Part shown: one piece after another, positions 1 through 9,596 of the stretch
Numbering within the stretch: position 1 is the stretch's first letter
Layout: each line of letters opens with the position of its first letter
Assembly (NCBI GenBank): GCA_963664605.1
Contig: OY761536.1
Coordinates: 4,092,001-4,156,000, forward strand
Origin: JAHOYW01 sp963664605
GTDB taxonomy: Bacteria; Verrucomicrobiota; Lentisphaeria; Victivallales; Victivallaceae
Length of the DNA stretch: 64,000 nt
Direction: 5' to 3'
Notes under the pieces: model-generated
What the model was told of the DNA's origin: nothing
Databases searched by the model: none
Seen by the model: only the letters and a program-made list of their open reading frames with translations
Made by a program: the position numbers and the translations under genes

Positions 1-2
1 CC

Positions 3-2087
3 TGGCTGGGATGTGATGACAATAATCTTTATGTTGCTATACGGGCTTTCGTCAGAGATATAAACAAAATCAAAGCGCCAAAAGTTGACCACGATAAATC
101 CAAAGTTTTTAGCAGCGATTGTGTAGAGTTGTTTCTGGATCCGGGTATGACCCGTAAATTCTATTATCAATTCGCGGTCAATGCGGCGAATTCACAGGCG
201 GATGTCGGGCCGGGCCGGATACTTGCCTGGAACGGCAAATGGCAGTCCGCAGTCAAAATCAATAAAGAAAAAAAGTCTATTGATTATGAAATTCGTATTC
301 CGCTTGGCACGGTCGCGGCTGGAAATATAGGAAGCAAATGGACATTCAATATAGGACGCAATAACACCGTCGGAGGTGAAGGCGGTTCCCTGCTCGATAC
401 TTCAGAATGGAATTATCATTTGCCCCAATTATATCCTGAGTTGATATGGCCGGCTGGAATTGTTGAAAAATTTGCGCTGGGAACTGCTGATTTCAAGCTT
501 ATGAAGGAAGGAAACAAATACAGTATCGGAGGAGATATCATCAACAACAGCGGCAAAGTTGTTAAGGCAGATATTCAGCTTTTTGACAACACAGGTAAAA
601 AACTCCTGGCAAAAAAATCCCTGGATTTGAAGACTGGCAAAAATCCTGTTCAACTGCCTTACTCCGGCAGTATAAATAAAAAAGCAGCAAACGCCATCCT
701 GAAAATCACTCAAAATGGTAATTTAAAATATAGCGCTTCACTACGCATGACAATGTCCCAGCCATTGGAAATCTATAGCCGTTATAATTACTATATGAAC
801 GAGAAAAATGCAGTTATAGTTGCTACTTTGAATATGCCGAATGCAAGCGCCCTTAAAGGAGTCCTGAGTATTGATGGAAAAAGCAGAAATGTTAAACTGG
901 CAAGAGAGTTTACAATTAATGTGCCGCTTTCTTCCGTGGTAAATGGAATTCATCCGGTAAAGCTGGAAATATTCAAAGGGTCTAAAAAATTACTGGAGAG
1001 CCAAACCAATATTGTCAAGAAGGCTTTTAATCCTAATGCCACGCAAATCGACCACCAGCGCCGTTGCCTGATTGTTAATGGAAAACCCTTTCTGGCACTG
1101 ATATCGGCAACTGGAGTACAGCCTCATACGACTGCTGAATCGGCTCGTAATATGGTTGAACTTTACCGTAAAAACGGTTTTAAATGTTTACAGTTCTGGG
1201 TGAAGAAGTCTGCGCTTAAGCCGGCAAAGGAATTTTACAAAGCGGCAAACGCGGCAGGCATAAAAACCATTCCGGCCCCGGTCTATATCTGGGGAAAAAA
1301 CAAAAACACAACGCCGGAAGAATTTGTAAGGCTGTTTTCTGATCCTTCGGTTATCGGCTGGCTGGCAATTGATGAGCCGGAACTGTATGCGAAATCAAAT
1401 GAGGTAAAACAGTTTTTAACCGAATTCCGGAAATATACTCCTTATCAACCAACTTTTATGAATAACACTATAGTCGGCATTCCGGGACGTTTTGCTGACC
1501 TTAATACTGACATTATCATGCTTGATGACTATATAACCAACCGCGAAGGCCGCAGTGTGACAGATATTATCAAACAAGCGGATATAATGGTTAAAGCTGC
1601 GAAAGAAGGACGGCAGCCAACTTTCTATTTTGTTTCCGGAGGTAATTTACATAACCATTACCGGGAGCCGACTTCAGCAGAACAGACAGCTCAAACTTAC
1701 GGAGCGATTGTTTCCGGCTGCAGTGGAGTTGACTACTTCCTCGGCCTGGCTTATTATCCCGAGCATTGGGCAGCGCTCAAACGGGTAAATAAAGAGCTTC
1801 TGAGCTTACAGGATGTGATTTTTTCTCTGGAAAAAACTTCCCCGGCAATTATTTCTGATCCTAATGTCCGTTTTATTACCCGCAGGCTTGCCGGCAAGTT
1901 ATATATAATCGCAGTTAATATTGTCAATAGTGATACTGATGTGGTAATAACTCTGCCGGCGGAATTCCGGTACGGTTCCAAAGCATCCGTTGAGTTTGAA
2001 AACCGGGCGTTAGAAGTCAAAGACGGCAGAATCAGCGATAAATTCAAGGCTCTTGAACGCCATGTTTACTGTCTGGAACTGAAGTAA
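3..2087 (+). CDS. Secreted CBM9-like / TIM-barrel glycoside hydrolase-like protein, 5' partial
   Basis: The frame is open from the left edge, so the N-terminus lies outside the window; a TTG at 129 is not the true start. The first visible residues contain NNLYVAIRAFV and, about 25 residues on, SSDCVELFLDPG. These are hallmarks of a CBM9/DOMON-like carbohydrate-binding fold. A beta-rich middle follows (to about position 1040), then a TIM-barrel-like region starting near HQRRCLIVNGKPF and running to about 1800. It contains WLAIDEPELY, where the D-E-P-E acids are candidate catalytic residues, and a small beta domain closes the protein. By family logic it binds and cleaves an extracellular polysaccharide; substrate is unknown. 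It sits 161 bases before the next gene and may belong to the same transcript. Family assignment is moderate, exact GH family not recognised. Confidence 0.8.
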   Translation, partial: WLGCDDNNLYVAIRAFVRDINKIKAPKVDHDKSKVFSSDCVELFLDPGMTRKFYYQFAVNAANSQADVGPGRILAWNGKWQSAVKINKEKKSIDYEIRIPLGTVAAGNIGSKWTFNIGRNNTVGGEGGSLLDTSEWNYHLPQLYPELIWPAGIVEKFALGTADFKLMKEGNKYSIGGDIINNSGKVVKADIQLFDNTGKKLLAKKSLDLKTGKNPVQLPYSGSINKKAANAILKITQNGNLKYSASLRMTMSQPLEIYSRYNYYMNEKNAVIVATLNMPNASALKGVLSIDGKSRNVKLAREFTINVPLSSVVNGIHPVKLEIFKGSKKLLESQTNIVKKAFNPNATQIDHQRRCLIVNGKPFLALISATGVQPHTTAESARNMVELYRKNGFKCLQFWVKKSALKPAKEFYKAANAAGIKTIPAPVYIWGKNKNTTPEEFVRLFSDPSVIGWLAIDEPELYAKSNEVKQFLTEFRKYTPYQPTFMNNTIVGIPGRFADLNTDIIMLDDYITNREGRSVTDIIKQADIMVKAAKEGRQPTFYFVSGGNLHNHYREPTSAEQTAQTYGAIVSGCSGVDYFLGLAYYPEHWAALKRVNKELLSLQDVIFSLEKTSPAIISDPNVRFITRRLAGKLYIIAVNIVNSDTDVVITLPAEFRYGSKASVEFENRALEVKDGRISDKFKALERHVYCLELK

Positions 2088-2098
2088 ACAAGTGAGGA

Positions 2099-2123
2099 CT
2101 GACGCGTCCGGCCGGCGCGTCAG
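2099..2123 (+). terminator. GC-rich stem-loop after the first gene
   Basis: CTGACGCG and CGCGTCAG form a perfect 8-bp stem around a 9-base loop that is itself self-complementary (CCGGCCGG). It lies 12 bases after the stop codon at 2087. No T-tract follows, so it is a poor intrinsic terminator; an mRNA 3'-end stabiliser or attenuating hairpin is equally possible. A second small hairpin (GGGA/TCCC, 2129-2140) follows. Confidence 0.4.
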
Positions 2124-2248
2124 GTTACGGGAGACGTCCCTGGTATGCGCAAAACCCCCTTTTACATCAACAAGGAGGGCAGAATCGGACTGTAATAATA
2201 TCTTGAAGGAAGAATTTTTGAATTAACAAAATTTTTGTGGAGAAAACA

Positions 2249-4030
2249 ATGAGAAATTTATACAGAATTTTATTTGCAGTATGTTTGTCATGTATATTGA
2301 AAGTTTCCGCAGCCACTGTCGAAACTCCCATGACGCAGGATTTAGACGCTAACGGATATGTCATATCAAATATTGCCGATTTAATAACAGCTGGCCCCTG
2401 GGCTGACGTGAGAGCGTACGGAGCTGACCCCACCGGGGTTAACGACAGCTCCACTGCTTTTAATAACGCTGGCACAAGTGGAGTTGGAACAGTTTTTGTT
2501 CCCAAAGGAACTTACCGCTTGAATTCAGGCGTCAGTTTTTCAGGGGTAAACGTCATTATGGAAGGGCCGGGTATTGTCACCTTGAATTATTACGGCACAG
2601 GACCTGCCATAACATTCAATTCCGGTCATGGCACTAAGCTTCAGGGATTTAAGTTAGTGTCACAGGATTCAGACCAGGATGGTGTACTTTTCAGCAGTGG
2701 AAGCTTCGGATATGTAAGCAATATAATCATAAATGATTTCGACGGGGTAGGCTTTCAGGTGGGAGTAGCTGGAACTTCCGGAGTTTATTATGCAAAAATT
2801 GATAACATTATGTGCCGGAACCCTAACGTACAGGGAACCATTGGCATTCTTGTAGATGGAGGAGCTACACCTAACTCAAACGCAAATACATTCAGAAATG
2901 TTACTGCCGACAGTAAGTGGACGACTCTTTACCATATTAAGGGTAGCCAAAACAAATTTATCGGCGGTGATTGCGTAATTGACACCACAGGAAATGGAGT
3001 AACTAATGCCTGGCTTATAGAAGGAATAGGAAATGAATTTGACGGTTCCTATTTTGAATTGTGTGCCGGTTCAAGTTTGCCGGATAATGTTTTTAAATTT
3101 ACTTCCGATGCATTCAGTAACACTATTAAAAATATATATACTTCTGCCGTTTTACCGAACGTGTATAGCTGTATTGATGATGCCGGGTGGGCTAATGAAG
3201 TTATCATGAAGCCCATTGGCTGGAATTTTTCTTTCCCGGTGGAAGAGCGCGGCGTCGAAAATTTGATTCCGAATTCTCATTTTAAATACTGGAACGGGGC
3301 TACTCCGGTTGGCTGGAGTACCTGGAACAGCAATGTAGCACAGGAATCTTCAATCGTCCGCGGGGCAAAATACAGCCTGAAATTAAGTGGAACTAATAAC
3401 AATTTAAGTTGTTATGTTGCCGGTCATTCAAGCTCAATAACCGGACTGCCTATTGAAAGGTTTCAAGGGAAGACAGTTGTTGCCGGAGTATGGGTGAAAG
3501 CTGATGCGGAAGTAAATCCGTTAAAAGTTGGAGGATATGGCAATAATAAACATACTGGCGATGGAACCTGGCAGTTTATAACCGCCATAGCAAAAGTTCC
3601 GATTGATGCAACTTCCCTTTCTATGCAGTTGCGTAACGGCGCCGGAGATGTTTACTTCAGTGAACCGGTATTGGTTGAAGGGGTTCATCTGCCGCATCCC
3701 AACCCCAGGCCGATCAATGATAGTTACGCAAGGATGACCGGGCCTTTTATAGGCAGCCCATTCATAATTTTTGCCGATGGAGATACAAGTCCTGATATAA
3801 GTGACGGCAATCACTTCAAAACAGCCAGTAGCCTTGCCACAACAATCACAAATTTTGACGGTGGAGCTCCCGGTCAGGAAATAACTATCGTATTTGGTGA
3901 CGCAAATACTACAGTATCGGATTCCGGTAATATCAAACTGTCCGGGGCCTTTACTTCAACGGCTGACGACACTTTGAAGCTGTTATATGACGGAACTTAT
4001 TGGTATGAAATATCGAGAAGTGTTAACTAA
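2249..4030 (+). CDS. Secreted pectate-lyase-3-like right-handed beta-helix protein
   Basis: 593 residues. The ATG at 2249 is preferred over an in-frame GTG at 2237 because GGAG (2239-2242) sits at Shine-Dalgarno distance from the ATG, and the product then opens with a basic residue, a hydrophobic stretch and an Ala-Ala signal-cleavage region (about residues 1-22). Residues near 48-66 contain DVRAYGADPTGVNDSSTAF, the classical entrance of the pectate lyase superfamily / tail-spike beta-helix fold. The middle repeats short Gly/Asn-rich beta strands. Residues about 340-500 look like a separate beta-sandwich carbohydrate-binding region, and the last 85 residues form a short beta domain ending WYEISRSVN, reminiscent of trimerising tail-spike tips. 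Likely an extracellular polysaccharide lyase or hydrolase, or a binding protein. Catalytic residues cannot be assigned by eye. Confidence 0.8.
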   Translation: MRNLYRILFAVCLSCILKVSAATVETPMTQDLDANGYVISNIADLITAGPWADVRAYGADPTGVNDSSTAFNNAGTSGVGTVFVPKGTYRLNSGVSFSGVNVIMEGPGIVTLNYYGTGPAITFNSGHGTKLQGFKLVSQDSDQDGVLFSSGSFGYVSNIIINDFDGVGFQVGVAGTSGVYYAKIDNIMCRNPNVQGTIGILVDGGATPNSNANTFRNVTADSKWTTLYHIKGSQNKFIGGDCVIDTTGNGVTNAWLIEGIGNEFDGSYFELCAGSSLPDNVFKFTSDAFSNTIKNIYTSAVLPNVYSCIDDAGWANEVIMKPIGWNFSFPVEERGVENLIPNSHFKYWNGATPVGWSTWNSNVAQESSIVRGAKYSLKLSGTNNNLSCYVAGHSSSITGLPIERFQGKTVVAGVWVKADAEVNPLKVGGYGNNKHTGDGTWQFITAIAKVPIDATSLSMQLRNGAGDVYFSEPVLVEGVHLPHPNPRPINDSYARMTGPFIGSPFIIFADGDTSPDISDGNHFKTASSLATTITNFDGGAPGQEITIVFGDANTTVSDSGNIKLSGAFTSTADDTLKLLYDGTYWYEISRSVN

Positions 4031-4060
4031 ATAATAGAAGGAATATGTTGATTTTTTATT

Positions 4061-4744
4061 ATGAAGCTTGATTCAATAGAATATTTTCTTATAGATATTG
4101 ATGGAACAATAACTGACTATAAACCGGGCGCATTGCGCCCGGAATCCTTTTTGCTGGGTAATTTCCTTTTCCCGATAATCAGAGATATGATGGTTAAAGG
4201 CGGTTGGGACTATAAGAAGGCTGGCATGGCTGTTCAAGAAGAAGCTGAACGGAATGTTTACTGGGATTACATAGATTTTGTAGATAAATTTAAAATCCCC
4301 CAGGCTGAAACCTTTAAACGTATGCGTCAATGGCATTTTGATAATCTTATGCACTACGCGGATATGATCGAAACGATAAAAGGCTTGGCTGCTAAAGGAA
4401 AGAATTTGTTTATAATCAGTAATAATCCTTATTGGGGATGCCGTTTTAAGCTGGAAAGCGCCGGTCTTGAAAATCAGTATTTCAAGAAAATATTCGGAAC
4501 CAATATTATTAAAGGTTGTAAAAATTCATCTGAGGTTTGGATGCGAGCTTTAAATGAACTGGAAATAAAACCGGAAAATATTGCGACTATCGGCGACAAT
4601 CCGAAGGAAGATGGTGAAATTCCTCAAAGCTGTGGAATCGGTTATTCATTTATCTTAAATCGAAACTCAAACAAAAGTTTGCAGCATGAAGATAGATTTG
4701 TATATCTGAATGATGCAAGACAAATCCTTACAGAAAGCATATGA
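4061..4744 (+). CDS. HAD-superfamily hydrolase
   Basis: 227 residues, cytoplasmic. Motif I is DIDGT at about residue 12 (nucleophile Asp and general acid Asp). Motif II is the Ser of IISNNP, near residue 119. Motif IV is the GDNPKED acid cluster near residue 177. A helical cap lies between motifs I and II. These features place it among HAD phosphatases of the Gph/pyrimidine-nucleotidase-like type; the substrate, probably a sugar phosphate given the surrounding genes, is inferred. It ends in an ATGA overlap with the next gene, implying translational coupling. The best Shine-Dalgarno (AAGGA at 4038-4042) lies 18 bases upstream, closer to a mini-ORF at 4045-4071 whose stop overlaps this start. 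Confidence 0.88.
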   Translation: MKLDSIEYFLIDIDGTITDYKPGALRPESFLLGNFLFPIIRDMMVKGGWDYKKAGMAVQEEAERNVYWDYIDFVDKFKIPQAETFKRMRQWHFDNLMHYADMIETIKGLAAKGKNLFIISNNPYWGCRFKLESAGLENQYFKKIFGTNIIKGCKNSSEVWMRALNELEIKPENIATIGDNPKEDGEIPQSCGIGYSFILNRNSNKSLQHEDRFVYLNDARQILTESI

Positions 4745-6768
4745 CAACGGTTAAACATCAACACGTTCAGGTAGGCGGAATGAGTGAATCAGGTTATGGA
4801 CTTGAAACGCTTAAAACAATAAAAAAGGAAAAACTGGGGAATTATACTGTATTGTTTGTCGGGCCATGGAAACCTGAACAGCTCGGAGAGCTGGCTGAAT
4901 TCTGCCGGAAAAACAACTGTAAGTTTGTAATGGATGAAATGATAAACCGCCTTACAGGAAAATTGACTGGTGCTTATGAAAAATTCGATATAGAAGCCTT
5001 TGCTGGAATTATCGAAAATTACCGTGATTGCTTTGACGGCTCCCTGATCATGTGCGAATACGGCGGTTTAATGCTTTACTGGCCTGAAAATTATGTCAAA
5101 GACAGCAAAATGCCATTAAGTCAAACTAATGATTTCGCCGAAGCCGAAATAGAAATGATCGGACGCTTGAAAAATGTTATAGAATATGCGAAAGGGAAAG
5201 GTATGCCTTCCCCACTGGTTTGCATAGAAGCCTCAGGCGGAGTATCAAAACACCTTTATAAAGCTGGAATAGACCGGGTGGATTTGGAAGTAACCTATAA
5301 CCCGAACAATGAATTTTTCTATTCAGCAGTCAAGGGCGCAACAAAAGCTTTTAACAAAGAACGCTTTGGCGTCGACATGGCAATGGTTTGGTACGGCGGA
5401 AATCAGCATGATGAACTTTGGTTTAAGCGCTGGAAAATCTCGCTTCTACATGCATTTATCCGTGGAGCTGACCCGATTTACGCGGAACACGGCTTAATGG
5501 ATTACAAAGCTCTCGGGAAAAACTTTGACAGCAGCCATCCCAAGGTAAAAAAATTCCGCAAAGCACTTGGAGAACTGGCGGAACTGGCTAAAAACCATCC
5601 ACGTCCCAAAGGATTTTCAAAAGCTAAAATAGCGGTAATCCATGGGAATTTAGACAGCTTTGCCGCGCTTGGTCAGACTCATGTCTGGGGACAGCGGCAA
5701 AATGATGATATGAAGAACGGTTCAGCGGAAGCGTCATGGGAGCTTTTTAATACTTTCTATCGGCGTTTGCCATGGGAATTCCGTTACAAATGCGGAGAGA
5801 GCGATTATTCTGGGAATCCTCCATTTGGGCAAGTAGATATTATTCCCGCTGAAAGCTCATTAGAACTCATGCAGCAGTATGAATGCCTGGTTTTTCTTGG
5901 CTGGAATTCAATGACAACGGAATTATACGATAAGCTGACTGGATTTGTCAAAAATGGCGGACACTTACTTATGACTGCCGCGCATTTGAACTGTGCGACC
6001 AGTCGTAAACAAGGTTTTTGCCCGATCAACAATGGCAATGTCCGTGAGCTTTTCGGGATAACAATCAGTACAAAATCTCCTGAAAAACTTTCATTAGGTA
6101 TTAAATTCAAGCAAAATCCACCAATGGGAAATTATCAATTCCCTCTCTGGTCCCCAAACTGCGACCCTAAATATTGTGACGGTTCTTTCCCAATGGCAAA
6201 AATCGAGCTGAACTCAGCAGAAATATTGGCAATAGGCTCGGATAAATTCGTTGACGGCGACTGGAACGACAATGAAGTAGCCTTAACTTCCAATCAATGC
6301 GGAAAAGGCATGGCATTCCTGGTTAACTCGCTTGAATATCCCGGTTATCATGGGTTGAAAAATTTCTATTCCGACTTGTTACAGTTTTTCGGTGCAGCAT
6401 GGCAGGGAGATATAAAAGTTGAATGTTCGGACCGGATTAGATATGCGGTTTATGAAGATGACGGTTTATATATAGTCTATTTATTAAATACTGAGGAAAA
6501 TATAAAACATGAAATATTAATCAGTTATGATTTAAACAAGAATATTCCAGTAAACTTACAGGCTGGTGAACTCAAAGCCGTATATTGTAAAGGAAGCCTG
6601 ATTGCCATACCGGAAAATATTAATGACCGTATTATTGAACTGGCAATGGATGACAAGGAAATTATTTTCAAGACTCTCAAAAAACAACATGGTTCTATTT
6701 TGCTATATGATAATAACAAAATGATTCTACGTGAGAATCAGAAACAAAATATGCGGATACTGGAATAA
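4741..6768 (+). CDS. Unrecognised probable glycoside hydrolase (TIM barrel plus glutamine-amidotransferase-like domain)
   Basis: 675 residues with no signal peptide. I do not recognise a named family. Residues 1-300 read like a TIM barrel: alternating strands and helices with acidic strand ends in FVMDEM, IMCEYGG, CIEASGG and AEHGLMDYK. Residues about 300-520 resemble the class-I-amidotransferase-like domain that follows the barrel in GH42-type beta-galactosidases (strand KIAVIHGN, then CLVFLGW, then a loop FVKNGGHLLMTAAH). The last 130 residues look like a small beta domain. This architecture suggests an intracellular glycosidase. The gene starts inside the stop codon of the HAD gene (ATGA) and is followed 12 bases later by the ADP-ribosylglycohydrolase-like gene, so the three form one operon. 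Confidence 0.75.
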   Translation: MTTVKHQHVQVGGMSESGYGLETLKTIKKEKLGNYTVLFVGPWKPEQLGELAEFCRKNNCKFVMDEMINRLTGKLTGAYEKFDIEAFAGIIENYRDCFDGSLIMCEYGGLMLYWPENYVKDSKMPLSQTNDFAEAEIEMIGRLKNVIEYAKGKGMPSPLVCIEASGGVSKHLYKAGIDRVDLEVTYNPNNEFFYSAVKGATKAFNKERFGVDMAMVWYGGNQHDELWFKRWKISLLHAFIRGADPIYAEHGLMDYKALGKNFDSSHPKVKKFRKALGELAELAKNHPRPKGFSKAKIAVIHGNLDSFAALGQTHVWGQRQNDDMKNGSAEASWELFNTFYRRLPWEFRYKCGESDYSGNPPFGQVDIIPAESSLELMQQYECLVFLGWNSMTTELYDKLTGFVKNGGHLLMTAAHLNCATSRKQGFCPINNGNVRELFGITISTKSPEKLSLGIKFKQNPPMGNYQFPLWSPNCDPKYCDGSFPMAKIELNSAEILAIGSDKFVDGDWNDNEVALTSNQCGKGMAFLVNSLEYPGYHGLKNFYSDLLQFFGAAWQGDIKVECSDRIRYAVYEDDGLYIVYLLNTEENIKHEILISYDLNKNIPVNLQAGELKAVYCKGSLIAIPENINDRIIELAMDDKEIIFKTLKKQHGSILLYDNNKMILRENQKQNMRILE

Positions 6769-6780
6769 AGGAACAGATTG

Positions 6781-8235
6781 ATGAATAATAATTATCACGA
6801 AAAAATAATGGGCTGCTGGCTCGGTAAGGCTGTAGGCGGAACCCTTGGACAACCTTATGAGGGAGTGTTGGGGCCGCTTGATCTGGATTTTTATAGTCCT
6901 GTACCTGATGACATGATTCCCAATGATGATCTTGACCTGCAGGTATTATGGGCCTGTGTGCTTGATAAAATGGAAGAACCGGCCGTAGACCGGCAGATTA
7001 TAGGCAAAGCATGGCTGGAACATGTAGATTTTCCATGGGACGAATACGGCGTGGCTATCAGAAATATGCGCAACGGAATAATGCCGCCGTTTTCAGGCAG
7101 CCATGATAATTATTTTGTCAACGGCCTTGGCGCGGCAATACGCAGTGAATTGTGGGCGTGCCTGGCTCCAGGCAATTCTGAACTGGCGGCAAAATACGCC
7201 TATGAGGACGCGTGTACTGACCATGACGGCAATGGCGTTTATGCTGAAATGTTCCTCTCCGCAATGGAAAGTCAGGCTTTTGTGTCAGGCTCGATTGATG
7301 AGTGTATTAATGCCGGGCTTAAGGTAATTCCTGAAGACTCGCTTTTGCGTAACGCTCTTGAGGACACGCTCAAGTGGTGCGATGAAGCACCTGACTGGAT
7401 AGATGCACGTGAAAAAATTCTTGATAAATATGAAAGTGATAATTTTACCGATGTGGTTATGAATATGCCGTTCATCCTGGTGGCTTTGATATTTGGTAAA
7501 GGCGATTTTAGTAAATCCATCTGTATTTCGGTAAACTGCGGCCGTGACGCGGACTGCACGACAGCTACAGTCGGCGCTTTTTTGGGAATACTTAAACCTG
7601 ATTCAATTGAAGAAAAATGGTTGAAACCAATCGGCAGGAAACTGGTAATCAATCCGGAAATCACCGGAATCTCTCATCCCGATACTCTCAATGATTTTAC
7701 TGAAATGGTAATCTCTCTGAAAAACCGTCTTAAGGAAAAATCTCCACCGGAAGTATCTGTTAACTCATTTGAAAATCCGATAAAATTTCACGCAAAAACA
7801 GCTATTGCCAACAGAAAATATCTTGATAACAACATGCAGTTTTCCACTCCGCCGGAAGCTGAATATAATGATGTAATTTCTTTTACAAGTTATATGTCGG
7901 AACTTCCATCTGCTACAATCGGAAACGATCAGGTATTGTTGTTGAGTTTTGCCTTTGAGTTCGAAGAAGCAATTGAAACTATGGTTATGTTCAACACTCC
8001 TGAAAACTGCTGGGTATGGATTGATGATGAATTTATGTTTGCCCGCGAATGCGGACGCATGGCTCCGTCCTTCCATCGCGCCCCGGTAAACCAGCGGCAA
8101 AAAATCAAGCTGGATGCCGGGAAGCACACCATGACTGTCGGCCTTATGACAGTTTCAGACAACGATATGATACGCTGGGTTATGGGGCTCGGCAACGCCG
8201 CAAACGGACAATGGATACTCAACCCTTTCATCTAA
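6781..8235 (+). CDS. ADP-ribosylglycohydrolase-like protein with extra C-terminal beta domain
   Basis: 484 residues from the ATG at 6781, preceded by AAAGGAAC at good spacing; an in-frame TTG lies just before it. Residues 5-25 (KIMGCWLGKAVGGTLGQPYEG) and the acidic PNDDLDLQVLW near residue 48 match the N-terminal metal-binding part of the ARH/DraG family. CGRDADCTTATVGAFLG near residue 255 matches the second conserved Asp cluster and following helix. Residues about 345-484 are an added beta-rich domain with no recognised name, possibly carbohydrate-binding. Classical members remove ADP-ribose from proteins, but Lentisphaerota and Planctomycetes carry many ARH-like proteins in glycan clusters, so the real substrate may be a glycoside. 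Last gene before a strong hairpin. Confidence 0.88.
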   Translation: MNNNYHEKIMGCWLGKAVGGTLGQPYEGVLGPLDLDFYSPVPDDMIPNDDLDLQVLWACVLDKMEEPAVDRQIIGKAWLEHVDFPWDEYGVAIRNMRNGIMPPFSGSHDNYFVNGLGAAIRSELWACLAPGNSELAAKYAYEDACTDHDGNGVYAEMFLSAMESQAFVSGSIDECINAGLKVIPEDSLLRNALEDTLKWCDEAPDWIDAREKILDKYESDNFTDVVMNMPFILVALIFGKGDFSKSICISVNCGRDADCTTATVGAFLGILKPDSIEEKWLKPIGRKLVINPEITGISHPDTLNDFTEMVISLKNRLKEKSPPEVSVNSFENPIKFHAKTAIANRKYLDNNMQFSTPPEAEYNDVISFTSYMSELPSATIGNDQVLLLSFAFEFEEAIETMVMFNTPENCWVWIDDEFMFARECGRMAPSFHRAPVNQRQKIKLDAGKHTMTVGLMTVSDNDMIRWVMGLGNAANGQWILNPFI

Positions 8236-8331
8236 AGGAAATAATCATTTTCGTAATTCTTTAGTTTTGACAAGTTAGTTTTACTCTCCAAAAACATATC
8301 TTTCTGAATCAAGCGCTTTTATTTTTGTGAT

Positions 8332-8390
8332 ATTTAACGCCGTGTGCAAGTTTTCACTCATTTAAAAAAAACTTGCACACGGCATTAAAT
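8332..8390 (+). terminator. Long perfect hairpin ending the first operon
   Basis: GCCGTGTGCAAGTTTT (8339-8354) pairs perfectly with its complement at 8368-8383 across a 13-base loop. Pairing extends outward by six A/T pairs with one mismatch, giving an arm of about 23 bases. A T-rich stretch (TTTTTATATTTATTTTT) follows. It lies about 100 bases past the stop at 8235 and just upstream of a GntR gene, so it fits an intrinsic terminator; use as an operator by the next gene's product cannot be excluded. Confidence 0.75.
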
Positions 8391-8473
8391 TTTTATATTT
8401 ATTTTTAAGTGTGACTTGCTTTTTTTTAAAAAGTGATTATATTTATATAAACAGTTAATTTTGGAATCATAAC

Positions 8474-9511
8474 GTGAACAAGCTACTAAAATACAATCAG
8501 GCAAAATATGAAATTATTAATATTATTGCCAGCCAAAATTTAAAAGTGGGCAGCCGCCTGCCTTCTGAACGCACCCTTAATAAACAATTTGATTTTAGTT
8601 TAATCACTTTAAGGCGCGCATTAAAAGAACTTACAGATCAGGGTTACCTGGAAAAAAGACATGGCTATGGAACAGTTATTCTACGTCCTATTAGTGATTT
8701 TGGACGAAATGGTCAAATGTTATTTATCGAAATCGGGGTGAATGATACGCCTCCAGTTGATACTTATCAAATGAAAAAGATCCTACGGTCAAGAAATATT
8801 CATCTCAAAGTACTGATAGCAAGCAATCCAGATGCAAGTATTTCTGAAAACGCAAAAGATTGTATTGGAATTTTTGTTTCCGGCTGGATTACCAGGGAAT
8901 GGGTTTCTTTTTTAAAAATGCTTGATATACCTTTATTGTTCATTGGAGCTCATCCTTTTATGAATGAGGTTCCAACCATTACAGCAGATTGGGAAAAAGC
9001 GGCAAGTTTGATGGTAAAAAATATTGCCGCAATGGGATATAAGAAAATAGGCTTAATAACAGGAACACAAAAATATTATCCTTCCTATCTGATAAATGAC
9101 GGCTTTTGCAAAACAGCCAAAACTCTCAAAATAAAGCTCCAAAAATGTGATATTGTCTGGCAGGCAAATGATTTTCATTTGGAAATTGATAATTTTTTAA
9201 ATAATGATTATGATGCAATAATATTAGAGGCTGGTATTCTATCCCGATTTTTACTCGTGTGTTGGAACCGGGATCTGGCGGATAAGCCAATACTTGGTAT
9301 AATCGGCAATAATAATACTCCTGCAAGCTCTGATAAAATTATAACTGCCTCTTTTAGAAAACCTATACATATTGCGGCTATAGATGTATTTTTCGAATCG
9401 CTTAATAAACCAGATTATTTTAATGGGCCTATAATGATTAAACCTGAAATTCTAGATGAATATAATAAGAATGATAACTCAGTTAAAAGTAAAATTTGTG
9501 AATTAATTTAA
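8474..9511 (+). CDS. GntR/LacI-type transcriptional regulator
   Basis: 345 residues from a GTG codon at 8474, with GGA at 8463-8465 as a weak ribosome site. Residues 1-70 form a GntR winged helix: GSRLPSERTLNKQFDFSLITLRRALKELTDQGYLEKRHGYGT shows the recognition helix and wing. Residues about 80-330 form a periplasmic-binding-protein-like ligand domain of LacI type (IAAMGYKKIGLITGT), as in the AraR/GntR mixed family that senses sugars. It precedes a pseudopilin/DUF4838 operon in the same direction by 85 bases and is its likely local regulator. The gene is noticeably A/T-rich. Confidence 0.9.
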   Translation: MNKLLKYNQAKYEIINIIASQNLKVGSRLPSERTLNKQFDFSLITLRRALKELTDQGYLEKRHGYGTVILRPISDFGRNGQMLFIEIGVNDTPPVDTYQMKKILRSRNIHLKVLIASNPDASISENAKDCIGIFVSGWITREWVSFLKMLDIPLLFIGAHPFMNEVPTITADWEKAASLMVKNIAAMGYKKIGLITGTQKYYPSYLINDGFCKTAKTLKIKLQKCDIVWQANDFHLEIDNFLNNDYDAIILEAGILSRFLLVCWNRDLADKPILGIIGNNNTPASSDKIITASFRKPIHIAAIDVFFESLNKPDYFNGPIMIKPEILDEYNKNDNSVKSKICELI

Positions 9512-9596
9512 ACAGCAAACAACAAATAAGGAGGAACCTAATTCAACACGATATCATTTCGGTATTTTCTTTAATCTAATACAGGAGATTCAAACA

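Noticed and set aside
8049..8264. 71-codon frame overlapping the end of the ADP-ribosylglycohydrolase-like gene
   Set aside because: Out-of-frame shadow within a supported gene, without ribosome site.
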